DNA of 64,000 nucleotides from Ciborinia camelliae (Eukaryota > Ascomycota > Leotiomycetes > Helotiales > Sclerotiniaceae), in the NCBI GenBank assembly GCA_025890175.1, contig JANPYM010000005.1, forward strand, positions 655,085 to 719,084, given 5' to 3'. This document shows positions 36,269 to 45,727 of this stretch, in pieces. The first letter of the stretch is position 1. Each line of letters starts with the position of its first letter. The position numbers were made by a program, and so were the translations under genes. The notes below the pieces were generated by a model that worked only from the letters and a program-made list of their open reading frames with translations, was not told where the DNA came from and ran no database searches.

Positions 36269-39200
36269 ATGGCCAAATTACAAGCTGCGACAGTATCCAA
36301 CAAGACAGTGCGGAAGCGCAAGCGGAAAGATACTGAAGATGCGGATTCAGATGCTACCTCGACCACATCCCTCAAATCCATTATTGAGCCAAATCAAGAA
36401 ATTCTTGGCACAACTGACAGTAGAACTGTTCCTACAAAAGAAAATGATGGTGGTCAAAAGCCACGGCGAGTACCGAAAGGGAAAGCACCTCCCGAGCTTG
36501 CTCGAAATTCATCTTCTTCCACGAATCCAGTCACCAGTACCATCCCATGGCCTCTCTCCTTCCAGACCCTCGAGAAGACCCATCGAGCATTGAACCTAGT
36601 CTACACATTCTGCTCTGCGCGAAAACATCTAGCTACGACATTCGATAATCTAAAGTCTGCCGTGGAAGGACATACAAAGCGAGAGCTGAGGGTTGAGGAT
36701 GTTGCGCAGATAGTGGCGTTGCGCCCGGGTGGAATGACTTTCGCCTATGTTGACGAGGCCATGTTACAATTGGATGTTAGGGGTGCGGAGAGAGATGAGA
36801 CTTTCAAAAGCGGACGGGTGAAGAATTGGTATGCTGCTGGACCCGCCCCGGATGCTTCTGTTGGAGGCCTAACGGGCGGCGAGGGGCTGGGGTACGGAGA
36901 GGAAGCAGATGGAGAGGGAAAGGAAGTTCTTTTGTTTGAATTCATAGACGGGGATTTGAAGAGACAGGTACAAAGTAAGAAGACAGGTGAAGCAGTCAAG
37001 GCTACGAGAAAATTGAAGGATGAGGAATTGAAGATGCCGGTGTTCAGTCAAAAACAGATGATGACTTTAATCGAAAAAAGGAATACAAAGTTTGTCAGTG
37101 CAATCAATGCTTTTCTTAATCGTTGCGAAGCAGATGGTGTGGATTCAGAAGAAACATTGGTAAAAGAGGCCGAGCCATTAATTCCTGTACCATCAATTTC
37201 GAGAAGTAGCACTCCGAAACCAGATTACAGTCTTTTGCCAAAAAGCATACCCAAAGAACGAGCAAGTATATCGGATATCATCACAGAGATCAAAGAAAGC
37301 GAATGGTATACTGGTCAAATTGTGCCTGATGGACATCGTGTGTTTGACCCTCAAGAAGCAATATACGGAGATTTGAATTTCGTTCTCAGTCAAAACCTGG
37401 TGAATGCTTTGTACAATACCAAGAACATTACACAATTCTATGCCCACCAAGCTGAGGCTATCAACAACCTCCACGATGGACATAACGTTGTTGTGGCGAC
37501 ATCAACGAGTTCTGGAAAATCTTTGATCTACCAGATACCAGTTTTGTATGAGCTCGAGAAGAATCCTAATTCTAGAGCAATGTACATTTTTCCTACCAAA
37601 GCTTTAGCACAAGATCAGAGGAGAAGCTTGAAGGAGATGATGATGTTTATGGCCGGCCTTGAGGAAACGATTGTGGAGACTTTCGACGGTGACACGGAGA
37701 TGAAGGATCGGAACATGATACGTGATGAGGGTAGAATTATATTCACGAATCCTGATATGCTGCACATCACCATTCTTCCGCAGGAGGACAAGTGGCGAAC
37801 TTTTCTGAAAAATCTCAAGTATGTTGTGGTTGATGAAATCCACGTCTACAATGGGCTGTTTGGTTCTCACGTAGCCTTCATAATGAGACGTTTAAGAAGA
37901 ATATGTGCGGCGTTGGGGAATCGTCACATAAAATTTATATCTTGCTCTGCGACAGTCGCAAATCCTCTAGAGCATTTCAAGACAATATTTGGCATTGACA
38001 ATGTCCGAATGACAGACTTCGACGGTTCTCCTTCTGGTAGAAAGGAGTTCCTGTGCTGGAATACCCCTTTCAAAGATCCCGTCGATCCTGCAAGTGGACG
38101 TGGTGATACACGAGCAGAGGCTGCAAGGTTATTCTGTCAACTGATACTACGAGGTGTTCGGGTCATAGCTTTCTGTCGAGTTCGTAGGCAATGTGAGGCT
38201 TTGGTTGGTGCGGTGAAAGAAGAGCTGGCGACCTTAGGACGCCCAGAATGTATGGCCCGTGTCATGGGCTATAGAGGTGGGTACACGCCACAGGACCGAA
38301 GACGAATTGAAAGCGAAATGTTCGAAGGGAAGTTAATGGGTATCATTGCCACGAGTGCCCTGGAGCTCGGTATAGATATTGGATCTCTGGATGCAGTTCT
38401 GACCGTGGGCTTTCCATACACCATTGCGAATCTGCGACAACAAAGTGGACGAGCTGGACGGAGAAACAAGGACTCGCTGTCGGTCTTGATAGGCGATTGT
38501 TTCCCTAGTGATCAGTATTACATGAGTAATCCGGATGAGATATTCACCAAACCAAACTGTGAGCTGCAAGTTGATCTGCAGAACATGCTAGTACTCGAAG
38601 GTCATGTTCAATGTGCGGCTTACGAGATGCCTATTCGTCCAGACGAAGATGCGGTCTACTTCCCTAAAAGCCTAGCGGAGGTCGCAGAAGAGCGTTTGGT
38701 AAAGGATGAACTTGGCTTCTACCACTGCAGCGAACGATATAGACCAACTCCATCAAAACTGGTCGCAATTCGAGATACCGAAGAAGATCATTTTGCCATT
38801 ATTGATATCAGTCATGGTAAAAACATTGTATTGGAAGAGCTTGAAGCATCTCGAGCATTCTTCACACTTTACGATGGTGGTATCTTTCTGCATCAGGGAA
38901 ACACATATCTTGTCAAAGAATTCAACCCCGAACGCCACATAGCAAAAGTTGAACTTGTCCGAGTAGACTGGACAACTCAACAACGCGACTACACGGACAT
39001 CGATCCCATCGAAACCGAAGCCATCCGCCGCATCCCCAACTCCCTCTCTCGTGCATTCTTCGGTGCCATCAAGATCCAACAAAACGTCTTTGGCTTCTTC
39101 AAACTTGATAAGAAACGTCGTATTCTCGATGCAATCCAAGTTGACAATCCGCCTATTATCCTTTATAGTAAGGGAATGTGGCTTGATGTTCCTAAAATGG

Positions 39201-39763
39201 CTCTCGAAATCCTTGTTGAAAGACGTCTCAATATTGCTGGGGCCATTCATGCAGCCGAACATGCAGTCTTATCACTTATGCCCAATTTCGTCATAAGTAT
39301 GCCCGGCGATGTTCGCACCGAATGTAAAGTTGGGGCCAAAGAATTTGCACAAAAAGAAACAACTCGAAAACGACCGGCTCGTCTCACATTCTACGATGCT
39401 AAAGGCGGTGCTTCGGGATCGGGTATCAGTACGAAAGCTTTCGAATTCATCGATCTGTTACTCAAGCAAGCGTTGAGAAGAGTAGAGGGTTGTCATTGTT
39501 ACGAAGGATGCGTAGAGTGTGTTGCGAGCGAGACGTGTAAACATGCTAATGAAGTAATGAGTAAGGCGGGAAGTGAGGTCATTCTGAAAAGTCTCCTGGG
39601 AATAGAAATCGATGTCGATGCATTACCAATGGGGCCGGAGGATGAAAGGGATAGGGGGATTGAAACGGTTGTTTTGGCGGAGCCGGTTACTGGAAAGGGG
39701 AGGGTTAGGGATTTTGGAGATCCAAATCAAGAGGTCGGGGTTAAGGATGAGCCAGAGGATTGA
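36269..39763 (+). CDS. hrq1: ATP-dependent 3'-5' DNA helicase Hrq1 (RecQ4-like)
   Basis: Single-exon gene, 1164 aa. A Lys/Arg-rich, disordered N-terminus is followed by a conserved Hrq1-type region (NLVYTFCSARKHLATTFDNL, about 108-127). Helicase motifs are in order: ATSTSSGKS (Walker A, about 410-418), FPTKALAQDQ (Ia), TNPDMLH, DEIH (about 522-525), SCSATV (about 558-563), IAFCRVRRQCEAL, ATSALELGIDIGSLDAV and QQSGRAGRR (VI). The C-terminus holds the DUF1998-type Cys cluster CHCYEGCVECVASETC (about 1072-1088). Hrq1 acts in interstrand crosslink repair and telomere maintenance in yeasts; that role is taken from the family. No residue critical for ATP hydrolysis is missing. Confidence 0.95.
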   Translation: MAKLQAATVSNKTVRKRKRKDTEDADSDATSTTSLKSIIEPNQEILGTTDSRTVPTKENDGGQKPRRVPKGKAPPELARNSSSSTNPVTSTIPWPLSFQTLEKTHRALNLVYTFCSARKHLATTFDNLKSAVEGHTKRELRVEDVAQIVALRPGGMTFAYVDEAMLQLDVRGAERDETFKSGRVKNWYAAGPAPDASVGGLTGGEGLGYGEEADGEGKEVLLFEFIDGDLKRQVQSKKTGEAVKATRKLKDEELKMPVFSQKQMMTLIEKRNTKFVSAINAFLNRCEADGVDSEETLVKEAEPLIPVPSISRSSTPKPDYSLLPKSIPKERASISDIITEIKESEWYTGQIVPDGHRVFDPQEAIYGDLNFVLSQNLVNALYNTKNITQFYAHQAEAINNLHDGHNVVVATSTSSGKSLIYQIPVLYELEKNPNSRAMYIFPTKALAQDQRRSLKEMMMFMAGLEETIVETFDGDTEMKDRNMIRDEGRIIFTNPDMLHITILPQEDKWRTFLKNLKYVVVDEIHVYNGLFGSHVAFIMRRLRRICAALGNRHIKFISCSATVANPLEHFKTIFGIDNVRMTDFDGSPSGRKEFLCWNTPFKDPVDPASGRGDTRAEAARLFCQLILRGVRVIAFCRVRRQCEALVGAVKEELATLGRPECMARVMGYRGGYTPQDRRRIESEMFEGKLMGIIATSALELGIDIGSLDAVLTVGFPYTIANLRQQSGRAGRRNKDSLSVLIGDCFPSDQYYMSNPDEIFTKPNCELQVDLQNMLVLEGHVQCAAYEMPIRPDEDAVYFPKSLAEVAEERLVKDELGFYHCSERYRPTPSKLVAIRDTEEDHFAIIDISHGKNIVLEELEASRAFFTLYDGGIFLHQGNTYLVKEFNPERHIAKVELVRVDWTTQQRDYTDIDPIETEAIRRIPNSLSRAFFGAIKIQQNVFGFFKLDKKRRILDAIQVDNPPIILYSKGMWLDVPKMALEILVERRLNIAGAIHAAEHAVLSLMPNFVISMPGDVRTECKVGAKEFAQKETTRKRPARLTFYDAKGGASGSGISTKAFEFIDLLLKQALRRVEGCHCYEGCVECVASETCKHANEVMSKAGSEVILKSLLGIEIDVDALPMGPEDERDRGIETVVLAEPVTGKGRVRDFGDPNQEVGVKDEPED

Positions 39764-40767
39764 GCTAATAGTTATGAGGTATCCGGGTAAGAATTGTATG
39801 ATTTGTGGTACTAGTGGCAGTTTATTTGCATAGATATGCGGTGTTCAATATATTATGGGAGGTATCCATAGGTATGTACAAAAAAAAACCTATGGGACAA
39901 ACACAAACAACATATCCCAACCCCACAAATATTAGAGTAAATAGGTATGATGAGATGCTAACTCAAGGGTATCTAAGCCAACCTGGAAATTTTGTTTATG
40001 CCAGCTTGCCTTTACGATTTAATCCCTCATGTTTCCGTTTTATGGCTACCAAAGCTAAAGCACCGTTTGTCACAATATCAAAATGATCTCCTCCCAAGCA
40101 AACGTGTTTGAACATCGCCCAGGCAAACAGATTGTCTGATTTCAATGGGATTTTCGGCAAGTGGCAGCGGCATATATAAAACATGGCTACTCCTTGAATT
40201 TTGATCCTCTTTTCTGTTCAGCTCAAGGGAAACTTATATATTTGTTCCGCAAGTAGATAGTCCATTTATTTGGTGGTGGTGGTGGTTCAACAACGAAGTC
40301 CGGCAATATCAATTTCCAGATTTGATTCTGCGTGGGACAGAGGAGAATTCCTAAGCCTAGCAGGTTTCACAATCCGACTTTACCTCTGCATTTCTCTATA
40401 CCACAGGTATTTAATCGGTGTTTTAAGAATGTTCTTTTCTTTGCTGCTCCGCTCCAGACAACGGCCTAGCGTCTAGTTTGGCAGCTCTTCCTTTGTGGTG
40501 ATAGGTTGTATAGCCATGCCACTTCCCACATTTAGCTTGCCTCAGTGGGTGCATGTCGCCTTTCGCTGAGGTTCCAATTCTATAAATATTTTGTCCTCGC
40601 TGGCATACGCTCGCAGTAGCATTCCCCACTATGAGAGCAATAACATTCGTTATTCTTGCGATTTCTGGGCATTTCGTAACTGCTGACATTCGCCACCATG
40701 AAGAGAATTTCATTCTCATATTCCCCCCGACGTTCTACTCTTGACCTTCCGCCTAGGATGATATGAA
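39764..40767. other. Intergenic region left of the hAT-like element
   Basis: About 1 kb with no confident gene. Two overlapping small frames with leader-like hydrophobic starts are noted: a plus-strand frame 40631-40744 (MRAITFVILAISGHFVTA) and a minus-strand frame 40719-40423 (99 codons or fewer, including ITNVIALIVGNATAS). They overlap antisense, so at most one can be real. Confidence 0.4.
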
Positions 40768-40775
40768 GCCATGAA
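40768..40775. repeat. Target-site duplication, left copy
   Basis: GCCATGAA, identical to bases 41386-41393 on the other side of the 610-bp element. Confidence 0.75.
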
Positions 40776-41385
40776 CAGGGTTGGGCAAAAGGTAGGGTAA
40801 CCCGGGGTATGCCCGGGTAGAAATCGAAGGCTTACCATCCTACTATATTCCACAGAGTAGGGTGAAACCCCTATAAAATCTTTAAGGGTACGTATATATC
40901 CGGTGGTTATAAACATGTGAGGCTAATATTTTGGGGGAAGGCTAACTTACTAGAGAAAAGAATATATAGAAAAATGTCACAATGTTTAGCGAAAAGAAGA
41001 ATAATGTTACGTTATGTTGGAAGCATAGGATTGGATTGATTGTAGGAATCATAGAATTCTCAAAGAGGATTCTATGATTCCTACAAGCGTAGTAACGTTC
41101 GTGCCACGCTAATGCTACATAGTAACCGGAAGCGCTTCGCGCTTCAACAAATAACCTAATATTTTAAACATTCATCTACATTGTATTTATTATTACTGTA
41201 ACTAATTTTTTGATATTATTATTTAATAATTTTGATTTATTTATATAGTTGGGAATAATCTCAACTTTAAACAATTATATAGAACAATCATATAATATAT
41301 ACCCGCGGGTATACCCGTTCCTACTCGGCGGATTTATAGGGTAATTACCCTACTCAGTTCTATAGGGTAGGGTACGGGTGCCCGG
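40776..41385. mobile_element. Non-autonomous hAT-like DNA transposon (MITE), 610 bp
   Basis: The element begins CAGGGTTGGGCAAAAGG and ends GGTGCCCGG, and is bounded on both sides by GCCATGAA (40768-40775 and 41386-41393), an 8-bp direct repeat of the length hAT transposases generate. Matching extends two more bases on the right (CA), so the exact cut is uncertain by 1-2 bp. Subterminal sequences are inverted: GGGTATGCCCGGGTA near the left end against GGGTATACCCGCGGGTA read on the minus strand near the right end, and both ends are rich in GGGTA/TACCC words. There is no transposase frame, so it would have to be mobilised in trans. The AT-rich interior contains a nested LTR-like repeat at 41015-41149. 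Confidence 0.75.
41015..41149. mobile_element. LTR-like / TRIM-like structured repeat, copy 1
   Basis: Begins TGTTGGAAGCATAGGATTGG and ends CGCTTCAACA; the termini are inverted (TGTTGGAAGC against TGTTGAAGC), as in Copia-type LTRs. It contains a near-perfect hairpin: stem GTAGGAATCATAGAATTCTC, AAA loop, then the complementary arm, with one G-T mismatch. A related copy is at 48971-49120. It sits inside the hAT-like element, so it inserted after, or was carried by, that element. No 5-bp target duplication was found around it, so an LTR origin is a suggestion only. Confidence 0.55.
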
Positions 41386-41393
41386 GCCATGAA
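41386..41393. repeat. Target-site duplication, right copy
   Basis: GCCATGAA, identical to bases 40768-40775. The sequence beyond (CAAAATTGG) should have been contiguous with the left flank before insertion. Confidence 0.75.
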
Positions 41394-41928
41394 CAAAATT
41401 GGAAAAATGTGAAAAGGGAGGTCGGTTGCAGTGGAAAACTCACGATCCGTACTTGGTCGTCTACACTGCTCACTTTTGGACAAGATTGGGTTGGCGTTTT
41501 CGCCGGAGGAAGTGCACGACTGAATGGATACCTTGGGTCTGTGGAAGTATATTTAGCAGATTTCATCATATTGCTTCGAAACCGTGATGTCACTGTCTTG
41601 TTTCGGTATTCATCTAATTAGCAGTTTCCGTTACGGCTGTGGAAGTTCACAACACATGGAAACGCGATGGAGATGGATCAGGGTGGCTCATTGGAGCAGT
41701 AAAGGTGGTAAGGCGGCTTAGGTTTCTAAACAATTCCTTGGTTTTTGAACTGTACGGTCAATACGGCTAGTCTAAACCTCTAAGCATTATTTAAAAGCTC
41801 GAACTCCTTTCCTCAACAAGATTCAATTTTTCACATTGATTTTATATATCCTATTCTCCCTTTACTTTCCCAAATTCATCTCAAAGACACTACTTAGTTC
41901 ATAAATAAGTGCCATCCTTTCTTTTACA
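41394..41928. other. Spacer right of the hAT-like element
   Basis: About 535 bp. A short plus-strand frame ending at 41621 contains a protein-like stretch (GQDWVGVFAGGSARLNGYLG) but has no supported start or partner exon. The last 200 bp are pyrimidine-rich and look like a promoter and leader for the broken gene at 41929. Confidence 0.35.
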
Positions 41929-43531
41929 ATGGACGCTTTTCATGGAAATGATGAGGCTTCGTTGGCTTTCAAAGCAGAGCTTCTTCGACTAGCACCTAGC
42001 TATACACTAAAAGACCTCTACAATGCCTACCACTCGACTCCCAGTCGAATCCGCGAAGAAGGTACTGCCCGCTCAAAGAAACAAGCGCATGAGAAAATCG
42101 CTGTGCAACGAGTGCAGCCTTGTAAGTTATCACTATCTACTTAGCATCTATTCCTAGACCTGTCTACTAACATGCCACCCCGTAGTAATGCAATCGTTCC
42201 TCGACCTTAGCCTGGCCCATAATAGGCTTCCTGGCACTAGATTGTCATTCGAAATCACATCTGAGAAATGGCTCACCCTGTCTCCAATGGTACATCCGCA
42301 GTTTGGACATTTCAAGTTTCTCTACTCGCCCTTCGGTATGATCGACTACGAATCTTTCTTCAGAAGAGAAGATAATACTCTTGCCACTATGTCAAACATT
42401 GTGAGCTACCCGCGCCCTGCTTCGTCATGGTTGCATGTGCTGCCAAAGGTGCCAACCGAAATTGATGACAACGAAAGCGAGATCATCGAAAATACTGGTC
42501 AGATCATCCAATACGATATCAACTATCTCAAATATAACTCCGAAGGCGCTACCACCTTAGAAGATTCCACAATTATCACGCAGATCAAGAGCTCAGAGCC
42601 TCCGGAGAGGTTGGTGTATGTCCCACCCCATAAGAGACGTCATGTTGATTCTGCACACTCTCGAACACAATACGAGTCGCTTCCCGCCAATAATGACATC
42701 TTAGACATATAGAAGAGGACGAAAAACCATTCCCTCGACTTGTTCCCGTGGCAGACAGATTTGAATATGGGAAGAAGAACTGTCACAGGCAGCGCTTATG
42801 TACCACCTTCAGGTCTCCAACCATCATTACATACCAGTTCCACGGTATCCCCCACGACAAATTCTCAAAGCGAAATAAAACTTTCAAGTCGCACGAACTA
42901 CAAGGGAACAGATCAAGGCACCAAAACTATTGAAAACCTCGATGACCACCTTAACTGCTCCGTCTTTGTCATTTACCTCCCCCTGATGACGTCGAACACC
43001 ATGAGATCTTCACTGTAATCAATACCGGCTCTGTGATATCCCTTAACATTTTGCCGCGCATCCCCGAGTGCCCTTTCTCGGCTGCAAAAATCGTCTTTAA
43101 GTACCCTGAAGGTGCTGCTAGGTTTATCGCAGCAGTCAGTAGCCTGGAAGGTATTCACATTCGAGATCAACGTCTTTCCGCAGTATATAATGAACACGGT
43201 ATGGTCAAACACCGGTATGGTCCAACACCCTTTTGAACACATGAGTCGCGTGCTTCACCTTGAAGGACCATCCAGCAAGATGACCGAGAATTTCTGGATA
43301 GGCTACTTCGACAAAATTACCGAATACCAACTAGAATATGTGGGTTATTTATTGGATGATGGCCTGTCAAGGGGAAGGCGCGCCATGGAGTTCCGTTTCC
43401 CTCAGGTTGAGGCTCAGGCTCAGGCTATCTTACTTTATATCATCAATGATTATGAGCTGGAGCATCAAGTAAAAGTCAGGTATGGTGATGACCCTTGTGG
43501 TTGGGGTAGGGACTCTTTGGAGGAACAATAA
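41929..43531 (+). pseudogene. Frame-broken relative of the 45.7 kb RRM-like gene
   Basis: The 5' part is intact: ATG at 41929 (MDAFHGNDEASLAF), an intron at 42122-42185 (donor GTAAGT, acceptor CGTAG), then an open frame to a stop at 42712 that includes the RNA-binding-style motif YVPPHKRRH. Coding character continues beyond in other frames. The region 42950-43510 matches the C-terminal domain of the protein encoded at 45728-47765: LNCSVFVIYLP with INCCMWIINIP, then KMTENFWIGYFDK with VLDERFWQSYFAN, then VKVRYGDD with VKVQYGTD. Two breaks fall inside this domain, one in a C-run near 42979-42984 and one near 43230, with no room for introns. A third frame change near 42710-42750 could be an intron. 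Either this is a pseudogene or the assembly has base errors. A truncated 239-aa product remains possible. Confidence 0.6.
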
Positions 43532-45727
43532 AGGTAGCAAGGATGGATGATAGTCTTTCATGGCAGGTTTAGATGGCAGGGTTTGGTTCAAGTTCACTGG
43601 TTCAAAGATATATTGTCTTGATGTGTACATTTTATAGGCATATTGAATCTGGCTGGGTCTAGATAGTATCAGGGTCATGAAGCTAGCAAAACTAATCATA
43701 AACATCTTGGCTGCCAAGATGGTGATTCTTGACCTAGTCACAGTAATAGATTGTGAATAACTTCAAGAACAAAAGCAACAAATAGTCTTATTTCAACTCC
43801 TGTCATGTGAAGATCAGTCGGAATATAGTATACACAAGTCCCCTCATCGCTCAGATTAATAAACCCGAGCACCTATGACTAATTATGTAATAGAATAAAC
43901 AACCTCATTTTCCCCCTGGAAAATACCCGAATCTCCCATGGTAAATTCTGTCTATGAGGGGGCTCATATTGTAAATGTAGTTGTAGTGAATAAAACGCTA
44001 AGTTCCATGGAGAATCCCGAGATTGTATATAGGTTGCTAAGCTTACCAATGACTTGGCTAAAGTATACTAACAAAAAACTTGATAGATTCCTTGAAAAGA
44101 AAACTTGCTCAAACATTCACTGAACTCTTTTACCCCTCATCCCCTCACTATTCGCTTTTGAATTTCTCTATCCTAAAGGTATCCTTCATTAAGAAGTTTA
44201 ATTGGACATTCTATATAATTTTTATCTATACAATATTGTAACAAATTGCATTCCCAGCCACAATTGGATAGCAAATAGAATAAACTCAGCCTTCTTTTGA
44301 TTTATCTATGACTAAAAGCAATGGCATGCCCAGGTGTTAATGTTAAGATGAGATCTCAAAACAACTGTATTTGGAGTGAATAAGTCATACGGTTTTTGAA
44401 CTAAATTAGTTCATTGGTTGGATTTTGGACAACAGAAAATTTACAACACTGCAAGAAATAAAGTATCATGGTAAGGCTCAGTCCAAAACTTTTTATATCT
44501 TTTGAGCCTGCAAACTTTCCAAGCGACAAATCCAGTCTGGATATTCAATGAGGACTAGCTACTAGGAAGGTCTAACAACAAAGGCAGTAATCTCTTCTTT
44601 GCCAGACGGCAGAGAGGTCTATTTTGGGCAGTCTTTTGAAGAATAGTTGCAATATGTTCTCAACCATATAGTTAGACAATTGAATGCTACCTGTTCACTC
44701 TTTGATATCCATTAACAACCAACAAACTTGAATTGCCCCTCCAATAGGGAAGAACTTCCTCCACAACAGCTCGGATATTTCATATGGATCTTTGTCTACC
44801 TATAGAATTCCTGCCACGCTCAAATAATTGTGATCAGTAAACATATAATTCAGATACTGCCGACTGGCATGATTTCTTGAATCTAGTCATCAAACTATAG
44901 CCATGTCACGATTTACCAAGGCTACCTAATCATGCAATTTAATTTCGGTTACCTCACCAGACACAAATGCCAAGAACATTTTTCACAAATATTGAGGCTT
45001 TGTGCCATCTATCTTATTCAATTACTTCCTTTGCTGGCCCATTCGGAATTCGGAATTCGGATCTCCCCTTAACATCCGAAGGATCTGACATCGGAAGGAG
45101 CTAACATCCGAAGGAACTAACATCTGAAGGACTGTCTGCTACTGGATCCACACAGTCTAATAATGGCTGAAATCTCCACATGTATTAGATGATTCGGTTA
45201 GCTATCCTGTTCAGTCTGATGTATTGACCTAAAAAATTGAATTACCTACCCTATGCTTTGTAATACCTGCATTGTATACTAGATTCTCAGTGACGTACAT
45301 CGATATATTCACTATCCGGCCCTATTTGATGTATCTCCTGTTCTTAATTTCAGTACTTTCTTGCCAACATTACTAATTTTGCCGAGATTTGCGATTTGCG
45401 AGTAAACTTTTAAAGAGTTTCCCGCGCTTTGCGCATTCTTTGCGCGTTCTGCGGTACATCGAGCTGGCCGAATCTTTTCTTATACTCTTATATCCCTTTT
45501 CTCTTCCATCTTGATTCCCATTTTCCTTCACAACTTTCCCCAGATTTCCTTCTTGTCATCAACTGGAACTTCTTTTTTCTACTCGAAAATTTACAATCCT
45601 GTATCTAACAGCTTACAAGAGACAACATTCTTCTTGTGTCCATTCTTTTCAACTACCCTCTCACCACAATCCTTTTTTAAAAAACAAAACCCAAAGCACG
45701 AGTTTCGAAGTATTTTCAAAAATCAAA
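43532..45727. other. Intergenic region, about 2.2 kb
   Basis: AT-leaning DNA with only random short open frames. A small tandem repeat lies at about 45047-45125. The last 250 bp (CTTTTCTCTTCCATC and similar) are pyrimidine-rich and form the likely promoter and leader of the downstream gene. Confidence 0.45.
45067..45125. repeat. Short tandem repeat, about 15-17 bp unit, four diverged copies
   Basis: Units of the type TAACATCCGAAGGA occur four times with small changes (AACATCCGAAGGATC, GACATCGGAAGGAGC, AACATCCGAAGGAAC, AACATCTGAAGGAC), just after a GGAATTC triplication at about 45048-45062. Confidence 0.8.
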
